From Russula earlei (lineage: Eukaryota; Basidiomycota; Agaricomycetes; Russulales; Russulaceae), in NCBI GenBank assembly GCA_025769875.1, contig JAGFNK010000041.1:62001-126000 (forward strand): a DNA stretch of 64,000 bases, in the 5' to 3' direction. A model generated the notes under the pieces. The model was given only the letters and a program-made list of their open reading frames with translations, did not search any database and was not told the origin of the DNA. Positions 43,792 to 53,381 of this stretch are shown here, piece by piece. Position 1 is the first letter of the stretch; every line of letters starts with the position of its first letter. The position numbers and the translations under genes are program-made.

Positions 43792-46337
43792 CGCCCCCTC
43801 AGCCCGAGTGGTGCGCGCTCCCTCCCATTTCCCCATCGCGAGACCTTTGTGCTTCTCGCAGTTAGGACCCTTTTTCAATACATCGGCTATTGACTCTTCT
43901 GGTAGAGTGTAGGCGAGATTGATCCACTGCAAGTCAAGTTTCTGCTGCAAGAACTGGTGTTGGACCTCAGTGTGTTTGGTGTGGTCCTGGGGCTCAGTTT
44001 TCCTGGTGATGGCGAAGGTCGACTGGTTGTCGATATGGGGGATTGTGAGAGGATGGGTCTCTTGGCCCAATCCGGTGAGTAATTGCCTTAGCCTGACGGC
44101 TTCGTCGGCAGTGCATGTGCCCGTGGTGCGCTCTGCCTCGGTGCTCAAGGGTGCGACCGGGGCTTGTTCCTTTTGGCTCCAGTTTATGGCTCCACCTGTC
44201 AACGTGAGGACGAAGTCCAAAGTGGGCTTTGCTGGTCCAGTCGGGGTCGACATATCCGACCAGGATCGGCTGGGTGCCAGAGTTGCGCTGGAAGGTCGGG
44301 TGGTGATCGCTCATACCTCGGGCGTACTGGGTCACGTGTTTGCACGTGCATTGATGGTTATTCCCTGGGCGCGCTTTCAAGAGGATCTCGTCCATCAGCT
44401 CTCCATTGCGGCAGGCAGACTTGAGTTCCATATGATGGGCTTCTGAGCCTCGTTCTGTGGCGAGAGCCAGGGTGTTGCAAGAGAGTGCCGGTTCTCTGGC
44501 AGCATGCTTTCGTTGGGATCGTTGCCCTCGACTTGGGTGAGTCCCTGCATGATGACGCGGGCCTTGCATGTTTGAGTATTTTGATTTGACCCCCTCTTCA
44601 TTCAGAAGGTCTGGTTTCCCCGCTGCGTCTCCGTTCTGCGGATGCAGCACAATTTCGAGAATGCCCATGTTTTCGAATGTGCGTCGTTCATCCTCACACA
44701 CTGGTTCTTCGGGTGTGGGCGCGCGCGTGGTGCGTTTCAGTTGTCTGGTGGCGGGTTGCACAGGTGCGTTCCCACTTTCATGCTGACTTTGTGCTATTTC
44801 AGGTTGGACAAGGGCCTCGTCCGTGTTGTTGTTGGCTTGCGGTTCGGCGTGCGGCACCCTTTCCGCTTCCACATCATCTGGCTCCTCCGCTTTGTCACCT
44901 TGGTCGGGTGTGAGTGCGCGTGTAGCGTGCTTTGATTGTTCCGTGGTGGATCGCGCAGGTGAGTTTTCTGCCATGTGATTTGTAGGCTGACTATGTGGCT
45001 TAATGGGCAGGGCATCGCCTGCTCCGACGCTTTGCGGTTCGGCGTGTGGCGCCTGCTCCGCATTGTCCACCTGTTTCAGGCTGGATGGGCAGAACCCTGC
45101 CTGCTCCGACGCCTTACGGCTTCGCGTGCAGCTGCTGTTCTGCGCTGTCCGCTGGTTCCATCTTCGCCGCCCCCTCAATCTTGCTCTCATTTCCCCATCT
45201 CCGGTGCTTTTGGCTGCATCATCGAATTCGAGGACCACACGCTCGATGCGCGATGTGGGGCCCCCTTCGTCGAATATGACGTCGTGGGGTTCAAGGATGC
45301 GGGGGGTGGTGTAACAGTCAGGCTTGTGTGCCTGTTGGGTAGCTGCGTGGCCCAAGGACGCGTGCACCAGCGACCTTCGGGTCGGTTTGGTGAGTCTCTT
45401 CTCTGGGGCATGCAGGGATGCACGCATTCCAAGGACATGCGGCCAAGAGGGGTCGGGGTTGTCCCTGCTCCGTGCCTCTTCGAGCATCAAGTCGTCCAAG
45501 GTGCGCGTGGACGGTTTTGCATCTGTACGTGTCGCCCGGACCCTATTAAGAGGTGTCCGGGTCGCGTGTTCTGCGACTTTGACGTGTTGTGGTGTACCCA
45601 GGGTGTTAATTTGATGCATGCATCCCCTTTCAGCTAGGGATGTTTGTGCTTCTCACCCGGTGGGTTCGCCCCCTCCATCCAATCGGAGGGTCTTCAAGTG
45701 TTGGCCAGCCTTGGGCTCAACGTGTGCGGTGTGCAGCTCAAGGTGCTGGGGCGCTTTCGACTTGCGCTTTGGCCCACCGGCATGTGTCTTCCGTGGCTTA
45801 TTGTCTGTCCAGGTCACGACATGTTCGGAGAACTGGGGTGTTCTGGTGGGTGATTTCCCACATGTGTCCGAGAAGGCCTGGGAGATCATCATGCGCGCGG
45901 TAAGCGCGGCTTCAGTTTTGTGGGCGCGATCCGTGAGGGATTGGTCTAGCATCACTGTGCGCGCTGACTCGGGTTGGCTGTCTGGATGGCCATGATGTAC
46001 AAGCTTTCATGTAATGTTCCCTCACAAATTAGTTGGTTTCCATCGTATATTCCGCATGTCTCTCCCTGGAAGTGCACTTCTGCCCCACGTTGAGCAAAAT
46101 GGGAGACTGATAGAAAGTTCCCTTTGAGGTCCGGGATGTACAGGACGTCGTGGAGTATTGCGGTACTTCGCGCGCCATTTGTGTGCATCCAGACTTGCAC
46201 TTGTCTGGCTCTGGTGGTGGTTATTGCGCTGTCGTTGCCTAAGACAACTTGAATGGGTGATGTGAGTGGGGTAAGATGCGTGAACCAATCGCAGTGGGGT
46301 GTCATGATGCGTGAGGCTCCGGAGTCAAGGAGCCAGC
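43792..46337 (-). pseudogene. copia gag-pol remnant
   Basis: Order on the minus strand: aspartic protease active site (DSGAS) near 46,320; pre-integrase segment to about 46,000; a Ser/Pro/Glu-rich linker with HDVIFDEGG near 45,250; then the RNase H part near 44,250-43,850, with ITRKTEPQDHTKHTEVQHQF and LPEESIADVLKKGP, which is typical of the copia C-terminus. Frameshifts separate these parts. A plus-strand frame over 44,975-45,637 is antisense to it and was not called. Confidence 0.75.
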
Positions 46338-46478
46338 CGTCTGTGGGAGCTATGGAATAAGGGCTCAGTCTTGTGTGTAAAAGACTGAGGGAAAATGAAC
46401 AATAACTAAATTCGAATTATTTACACGTACGGTCCGGATTGTCCGTTCGCGCGGCACTTAGCGGCTGCACGTCCAACA
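46338..46478 (-). repeat. Upper (5') LTR of the copia element, shortened
   Basis: The first 120 bases match the lower LTR (tgttggacgtgcagcc...). It then jumps from the first to the second cagtcttttacacac word, so it is about 115 bases shorter. This is most simply explained by deletion between the two direct words. Confidence 0.7.
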
Positions 46479-46483
46479 AAAGG

Positions 46484-46912
46484 TGCGTCCTTGTTAAAAA
46501 AGAGAGAGGGAGACAGAAGAGAGTCCCATTCGTAGTCGTACAAATGTTTTGAGAACGACGCGGAGGTGCTCAGTATCCAGTGGCTGGCACGCTTAACCAA
46601 TGGATCATTGAATATCTCAGGAATGCTCTCGCCGTCCTTCAGCACCTTCCTCAATCCTGTACCATGGGCGCGACGGCAAATGCATTAGCCTAGCAGAGGA
46701 TGAGATGAGTCGCGCGCAGCGAGCAGATGCCGATCGATAACCCCGTGACCCAGCCTACATTCTCCACGTGCACCTTGCGCCCTCTTGTGCACGCTTGCCT
46801 CTCCACGCCGTCTTCCGTCACTCACTTGTGATGACCTGGCTGGAAGACCTCCCTGCCTTTGAAGTACCGCCGCGTGGGTTACGCTCTCGTATGTCCCACC
46901 CGGGCGCTTCCA
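46484..46912 (-). pseudogene. Carnitine acetyltransferase pseudogene, middle part
   Basis: It matches 50838-51336 of the intact gene, including LKDGESIPEIF-DPLVKRASHW-LSTSA and the GVDRHLL region, with scattered frame damage. It ends abruptly at 46912 inside the region equivalent to a large exon of the intact gene. The catalytic His part is absent, so no active enzyme is possible. Confidence 0.85.
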
Positions 46913-48050
46913 TGCTGCACGCATCACGGGCTTCGCCGGCAAACCGCCACCCCAACACATAGACACATAGGCGTGGTAGTGGGCCGATGATCCCCTTGCC
47001 AGTCCTAGACTTGAGACTCGACAACGGAATAGGATGGGGCACATCTCACTGGTGTGGTGCCACTGTTGGGCTGCTTTCTGAGCCGCAGACAACGACCAGG
47101 TGATAATCGCTCGTCATGCGCATTGTGGGTCAGCGGGAAAACGCAATCCGACGGCATCGTGCGATGTAGGAACGTAGGGTAAATGAAGAATGAAACTCCT
47201 GCGGGATGAAGGTCACGTTGACGTTGATTGATGGAATCGGTGGCCTCGGAATCACGCGCCCCAGGTCACGCGCACGCACGCTCTCGCGTTTGCGCGTTTG
47301 TCTTCTCGGTCTCGACTCCCTTTTCCTTTCATCTCATGTCTCCCTTTGATCCCTTCTGTATATAATAACTCCTTAAATACTGTCTCAGCGCCAATGAAGA
47401 CTTTCCAGTCGCCTTCATCATTTTAGTTGTGCCTCAAGAAACTTGCCTGCTTATTGTTTTCCTCTGCTCCCTCTCGTCCTCGTCCAGCCTTACGAACTCA
47501 ACCGTTCCCTTCCCGGGCGCGCTACAGAGGATGGCCATTGGCTTGACTTTGACTTTGTTCGGAAGATGGTGTGTGTGCAGTCGTAGAGTCGTATGCACCC
47601 GTTATCATGACACTGGTGATTAACCTGCAGTGCGTCCCAAGAGAATATCTCTCCTGTTACGGTCCCGTGCCGCCACTGCCGAAGCGCGTGAAGCCTTCAA
47701 ACCTTACGAGGGATGTGTGCACGCCAGTCGAGCGGGAGGGTGTTAGCTTGGAAGACTGCCATGATGTAAATGTAAGTTTTTTGTTGTATGTTTCACGCGC
47801 ACATACGTTTTGTATCCGCGATAAATCCGTACGTTCCGCTTTATTATGATCTCATACGACGTCATATATAAAATCATAAAAAAAATAAAAATAAAAATCT
47901 ACTTACAAGTATGTACTTCGGTGTACGATTACCAAGCCCGTAGCGTACTTGTGATTTTAACGACGGCCCTCGCGTGGGCCCACGAATTGAAGCGATTTCT
48001 ATCCCATATTGTCCGTACCTGGTCTTCGCTCACCATGCCATCGGATTGAA
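46913..48050. other. Spacer between the two copies of the duplication
   Basis: No gene is supported. A CT-rich stretch and a TATA-like 'tatataataa' occur near 47,360. Short frames lack domains. A T/A-rich stretch lies near 47,860-47,900. Confidence 0.3.
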
Positions 48051-49234
48051 CTCCTTCGTCTCGCCTTTCTTCTTGCATCCCCGCTTTTCGACCTCGATCG
48101 TGGACGTGCGGCGAACGGCGCTAGATTGATAAACCCAAGGGCCGATCTTGCAGCTGTCTTCGCGATATTCTCGATTCCGCTCGGCCGACAATTTAGTTTC
48201 AACTGAAATGCCATTACAGATAGGAACGATACAACGTAGGAAGTACGGCATGTTCCGCACAACGGCACCACCCTGCACCATGTGGTGTGTGCCTTTGCGT
48301 CTCAACGTCGTCATTGGCGCCACCGACCACGAAGCTTGGCCCGTCAGTACAACCACTCTGATGTTGCCCTACCCAAAGGCGCACCAATTGAAATCGCTCC
48401 TGCTTCGCCCATCCCCAATGCCGAAACGACGGGAGAATCACTCTCGTCCTTGGTCATGTCACTCGGGGGCGATGGGTAATAGGGAACTCACCAGGCTGCC
48501 ATTGCTTGACTATCAACCATGGTGCTATTCTCGAATCTTAATCTATCATTGTCTGGCCCATTCGCTTTCAGTCCATGATGTATGGGTCCCGGCTGGCCGT
48601 CAACTCGCTCCCAATGGCACCCGGTGGCAGTTGACACTTGCCCGCAGCGTACTGCCCTCCTCTCACAGGCGAGACGTCACCCTAGTTGAGGAGCTGAGCT
48701 GACCTCATTAAATTCTTGTCGCCTAACGGACAGCGTGCTGTGGGATCAGTGGTGTCAGGGCCGGAAGGCACTGCACCATTACAGGGTGGTGATGGCACTG
48801 CGCCAAGGGTTCGATTGGGCCTCAACCCCACCTCTGAGGATAGGTGCAGCAAAGGTCTAGCCATCGCACCATACAGGAACATCAGAGAGATATACGCCAA
48901 TAATGACAATCTCTTGTAACACCATGAACTGAAGGTGGAAACCCTTGCGGTCTCTGAAGAACCCCAAATTATCCTCATGCAGTGGACACACTTGCCTGTC
49001 GTCGGGGGCACGGGGACCGTTGTTTCAAGGACTTTATCTTAATAGAGGTGTGGGTACAATTACTACGCTAATCAATGGGCAAACTTTGACCTGGTCAGAA
49101 CAATAGTACATATAGGTGTGATGGTATTCCCTGGGTAGGAGCCTGTGACAGCAAACAGCGCGGCAGAAAGCAGGTAACAACGAAGCAATCTGACTGCCAA
49201 CTCGGACTGCCTGGTGATACTCTAAGCGGGATAC
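48051..49234. other. Duplicated non-coding stretch
   Basis: It partly matches 40735-41220. A plus-strand frame at 48148-48702 has no domain and a composition unlike the neighbouring genes. It probably includes the 3' region of the small membrane protein gene. Confidence 0.3.
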
Positions 49235-49893
49235 TCAGGACGTAGTGACCGGTGGTGGGAGAGTATCTCCCGTCCCGTTGTTGACGGGGATAGCAGAAAC
49301 TGAACGATGGCCCGTGGGCAACCTTGACACGTAACAGGGGAGGATACGTACCGGCTGCAGGACTAGGCACTGCTGTGCTAGCTGGAATCTGGGTGACGGC
49401 GAGATGACGCTCGTCAACCGCGAGCTGCCGGGAAATGTTCAGTAAGATTTGCGTGATGGGCGAGGAGAGCGGTCATAACATACCTCAAGACCTGACCTGA
49501 TGGCCTCGATACTGGTATAGAGGACAAAGAGTCTGCAGGTGAGGCCATGCCAAATGGCAAGACGGAGTTGCTGGAATGTTCCTCGATCACGATTGCTCTG
49601 GATACGCATCGTCACCAATTGGTTGACCGATCTGGGGGTCAATGGGTTGAGATGACGGGACTACGAATACCCAGGGCATGGTCTCCGCACCGGTCAAGAT
49701 GGTTTCTGTAATTACTTCCCTGCGGGATGGCACCAACCCCTTCAGCACGATGGAGAAGTTGTTGTGTTTCGTTTGCGAGTGAAGAAAGAGACGGGGTGAT
49801 ATTGCGTGGAAGCAAGAAGCGGAGGTAGAGCATAAGAAGACTATAGGTTCCCAGGAGGGAGAGACAAAGGCTGAGAATGTCGATAAAACGCAT
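49235..49893 (-). CDS. Small membrane-anchored protein of unknown function
   Basis: Four exons (49893-49691, 49631-49484, 49424-49352, 49299-49235) give about 162 residues. The N-terminus MRFIDILSLCLSLLGTYSLL is a hydrophobic helix that could be a signal anchor. It is followed by SSLANETQQLLHRAEGVG, a conserved-looking RGTFQQLRLAIWHGLTCRLF region and a Thr/Pro/Val-rich tail (TLPPPVTTS). Splice phases agree across all junctions. A broken paralogue lies at 41221-41860. No known domain is recognised. The tail is short and weakly hydrophobic, so a GPI anchor is unlikely. Confidence 0.6.
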
Positions 49894-50570
49894 TTTGGAT
49901 GGGCAACTGGGGGAGGGGATCAGGAATCAGGGTGGGTTATATACACGAATGAGCATGGCGCATGTGCGAGTGCGAGTACCTGTTGCCCCTTCACACACAC
50001 ACACATATAAATAACGCGTAATTAACGGACGCGTTATTTATGTATGTGGGTGTGAAGGGGCTGTGCAAGATGGACCGGACTAAAAATAGAACTAAAAATC
50101 ATTCGAGGGGAACGTCGCCCGGGCGCCTCGTTCAGGTTCAGGTCACCATGGGCGCATCCCGACCACGCCACTGCTGGATTTCCAAGTTTGGTCTATCCCC
50201 GAGGGTTTGTGTGTCTCACCTCTCACCCTGTTGCAAAATGGCCGCAAACAAGGGATTCACATACAGAAACCGACCGGAGGCGTACGCACTTATCCCACAG
50301 TCCTGGTCCCAAGTGAGTGTGCAACATTCAATCGCAAGTTGGGCTGGCTTTACTATTTTGGCTGCGTGGAAAAAACCTTCAAGCACGAGCCATGCATGAG
50401 CTTCCAAGTTAGGCAATCACAGTCAAGTACGGCTCGCTCGCTCATTATGTACAGTTGTAAGGTAGTATACGTTCTGCTAATTCCCTAAAAAAATCGCATT
50501 TTCTTTTGCTCCTCTAAACGATGGCACCTATGGCCCCAAGTTCGAGATTGCCCTTTCGATTTCAAAGTCA
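49894..50570. other. Intergenic region with a direct/inverted 'tgtgtgtgaagggg' motif
   Basis: Around 49,988-50,060 the words 'cccttcacacacacaca' and 'tgtatgtgggtgtgaagggg' form an inverted repeat flanking 'ataaataacgcgtaattaacggacgcgttattta', itself a palindrome-like core. No gene is seen. Confidence 0.45.
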
Positions 50571-52999
50571 TCACAGTCTCGACTTCGGAACTTCCCCCTG
50601 GAAGTATAACGAGTAAAGATCGTCAGCCGCACGCGAAATCTCCGCAGCGAACTCCTCGTTGGGCATCTCCGCCCGCGATGTGATGGTAAATTGCATATAG
50701 TCTGCGTCATGTCAGCACTTCCTGCCATGCACACGCCAAAGAAGCGTGCATCCGAACGAGCGTACGGACCGTCAAAACCGGTGATATACGCGATACCAAA
50801 GCCGTCTGGCACGACCTGTGCAGAGCGTCAGTGGCAGTAAAAGGTGCGACCGCATTAAAAGAAAAGCGAGAGAGACAGAAGAGCCGCACCTCCCCCCAGC
50901 CGTACTCGCGCAAATGTTTTGAGAACAGCGCGGAGGTGCTCAGTACCCAGTGGCTGGCACGCTTAACCAATGGGTCATCGAATATCTCAGGAATGCTCTC
51001 GCCGTCCTTCAGCACCTTCCTCAATCCTGTACCATGGGCGCGACCGGCAAATGCATTAGCCTAGCAGAGGTGAGGGGATGAGTCACGCGCACCGAGCAGA
51101 TGCCGATCGACACCTTCCCCACGACCCGCAGCTTGCGCATTCTCCACATGCATCTTGGCGGCCTTCTCTAACAGTGTCCTCTTATTCTGCACGCTCGCCT
51201 CTTCCGCGCCGTCTTCCGCCATCATGGCACGTACGAACGCGTCGGACTCACTTGTGACGACCCGGACGACTTCCGTGCGGCCTTTTAAGTACCGCCGCGT
51301 GGTCGCGCTCTCGTACGTCCCACCTGGGCGCTTCCAGCCCCGTTTGCGCAAGAGCCGCGCATATGCAAGTTGCACGAGCAGCTGCGCCCACGCATCGGGC
51401 GACACGCGTGCTGCCTTGACCGCGCGCTTGCCATACCCCGTCTGGATCACGCTCATCGCCTGCGATGCGACCAGTGCAGCCGCGTCCTTCTCAGCACGTG
51501 CGATGCTCTGCTCGAGAGTCGAGTCGAGGGTCCATTTCAACTCCACCGGTGCAGCGGACGACGGGGGCGACGCCGAGGGCGTGCCATGGTCGAACGCAGG
51601 GTCTGCGAGCGCACTGCAGATCGCGTCGGTGAGTGCCAGCGTCGGCGTGCCATCCATGACGGAGTGTTCGCCCATAAGCCCGGCACGGCCGCTGTCAAAC
51701 ACGATCAGTTGCACGGGCTTGTCTGCCCACCTATCCCGGAGGCCTTTGGGTGCGCCATGCCACAGAAAGCGTGAGGTGGTCAGAAAGTCGCCTGGCGTTG
51801 CCGGGTCGAGGCAAAGCAGAAATGCCGCCGAGTGAATCGCGTCCAGCAGTGCCGCATTCGATGGCGAGAGCGTACGCAGGTGCACATAGTCAGACGCCCA
51901 CAGGTCCCGATTTGCGACGGTCAGTGCGCCAACGGCGGGTAGCTTGGTCTTGGACGCGGAGATGATCTGCTCTATCTGGCTACAGGCCGCCTCCAAGTGA
52001 GCAGATCAAAGATCGGGGAGTGCGTGATAGCGACTCACGCCTCGAGTTCGGCCGTGCTGAGTATACGGCCATTCTGGGCGACATCAACCCTCCAAAAGTG
52101 GCCATTGCGCAGTACGATGACGTGGCCATCACCACTGGTGTCGCCTGCTTTGGCGTGTGACACGCTCCAGTCGAGACCCTCGGTACCTGGCACACGGGCG
52201 CAGTCGAACATCCACCTGCCCATATGCCGTGTATCCAACTCGGCTCAAGAAGATGCAGCTAGGGAACACACCTATAGGTGTCCATGCAAAACGGCGAATG
52301 ATTGATGCCTTCAGGAGGTACCTGGCCACGCTTCAGAGAGCGGCGATAGAGCATTGCGGCGCGGGTGAGAGAGGCGGCACGGTATCGTACAGCGTGAGGA
52401 CCCATTATGCTTTGCACATTAGGGGGGTCGGAAAAACCATCTGCCAGGAAGCGTCAAGACAATGGAATACCATGAGATGGTTCTGGTAGACGGACAGTAA
52501 TACGATACGTTTATCATTACCTGGTGGTGATAGTCAGCTCTCAGGTCAGATACTGCCAGAGAGAGGATCGACAGACAGAATCTCTGTACGACAGGTAGGC
52601 ACCGTCGTCCCACCATTCTTCGAGCCAATGGGGTTTGTCCTGTGAATATACTTCCAAACGACGCTGCAACTCGGGCCCGATACCGCTGGCAAATGCATCG
52701 ATCTTGCGTTGGGCCTCTGCCAGCTCGACTCTTGTATGTGCGATTGGGACGAGAGTGCGTTCGAGGCGCTCGAGGGTGGGCAGAAGGGACAGGACAGGAA
52801 GTTTGGGAAGAGTAGACTGCGCTGCGAAGGTGGTGGTTCCAACAGGAGGACTTGGAGCGGCGGATTTCCAGAGGGTGGGGCGGGGGAAAGGTGGGTGCAC
52901 TGGCACCATGGAATGAGAGAGTCTTGAGTGAGCGAAAGAGGCGACGGTGAAGGGAGGCAAGAAGGTATGGCCGATGCGGAGAGGATGAACGACGAGCAT
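50571..52999 (-). CDS. CAT2: Carnitine O-acetyltransferase
   Basis: The enzyme transfers acetyl groups between CoA and carnitine so that acetyl units can leave peroxisomes or enter mitochondria. Eight exons (52999-52577, 52520-52496, 52440-52272, 52215-52039, 51979-51093, 51026-50890, 50815-50770, 50701-50571) give about 664 residues with consistent phases. The family N-terminus is LPKLPV...LEEWWDDGAYLSYRDS. Then come CMDTYRWMFDCARVPG and FDSGRAGLMGEHSVMDGTP with the catalytic His. GVDRHLLG and TGFDDYMQFTITSR follow. The C-terminus ends SRL, a PTS1 peroxisomal signal. Two in-frame starts exist: 52999 (a 30-residue Arg/His/Ser extension) and 52909. The symbol follows the yeast enzyme with the same dual layout. 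A truncated pseudogene lies at 43300-46912. Confidence 0.95.
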
Positions 53000-53381
53000 G
53001 ATGGAGTGAGATGGGCCCGTGGCCGATGCGTACCTCAGCGCGGCTCGCTCGTGATAAATGGCTGCTTATATAAGCATCATAAGGGTAACCCCTCCTCACC
53101 TCCAGGAAATAAAACATTATGACACCATCTAAGAGGAAGAGCCAGCTGTCGTCGTGGGCTCCGTGATGATGTCTGGTGGAGAGAAAGAGGGATGAGAGGG
53201 GTATAAACGAGGAGAGATAAAATAAGATAAGAAAGTGGTTCGTTGGTTCGTTCTTCCCTCGCCTCGTCGCTCCAACCACGCGCACCACGCCATCCGCCCG
53301 CGGCCGCCTTCCCTTCAGCTCACTCCCTCCCTTTGGGTGGTCATCGTCGCCCGCATCTCCCTCCTACACCCCTCCGTCTAA
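53000..53381. promoter_or_regulatory. Shared divergent promoter of carnitine acetyltransferase and Rho GEF
   Basis: The two starts are 382 bases apart on opposite strands. A TATA-like gtataaac lies at 53201-53208, oriented toward the Rho GEF. Just after it comes a cluster of GATA words (gagataaaataagataag, from about 53213). Divergent fungal promoters of this size often serve both genes. Confidence 0.5.

Larger units (their letters stand above)
43535..46478 (-). mobile_element. Ty1/copia LTR retrotransposon, internally deleted
   Basis: The element has TG...CA ends on the plus strand, two LTRs (43535-43791 and about 46338-46478) and a 5-base duplication of aaagg. The coding remnants lie on the minus strand: a protease motif LLDSGAS next to the upper LTR, a gag-pre-integrase-like segment (DVLYIPDLKGNFLSV), a fragment similar to the integrase/reverse-transcriptase linker, and the end of RNase H. 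Integrase and most of reverse transcriptase are missing, and gag is gone. At 2.9 kb it is about 60 percent of the normal copia length. It can only be mobilised in trans, if at all. Confidence 0.88.
40650..46912. repeat. Segmental duplication, left copy
   Basis: It matches about 47.7-51.34 kb in the same orientation. Alignable parts include 40735-40800 with 48055-48135; 40885-41870 with 48905-49895; 43300-43529 with 50640-50837; and 46484-46912 with about 50838-51336. The copia element accounts for 2.9 kb of extra length. The right border at 46912 is abrupt: after 'gggcgcttcca' the two copies have nothing in common. A 1.2-kb stretch (42.06-43.29) has no partner. Confidence 0.85.
47715..51336. 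repeat. Segmental duplication, right copy
   Basis: Direct counterpart of 40650-46912. It carries the intact versions of both genes, so it is probably the parental copy. Confidence 0.8.

Noticed and set aside
44975..45637. Plus-strand frame of 220 codons
   Set aside because: It is antisense to copia coding remnants; no independent support.
48148..48702. Plus-strand frame of 184 codons
   Set aside because: No domain, no introns, and part of it lies in duplicated non-coding DNA whose other copy is not open.
51155..51835. Plus-strand frame of 226 codons
   Set aside because: It is antisense to the large exon of carnitine acetyltransferase that carries the catalytic His.
52419..53288. Minus-strand frame of 289 codons overlapping the acetyltransferase start
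   Set aside because: It runs through the promoter and uses a different frame from the conserved N-terminus; only its short overlap with exon 2 is coding.
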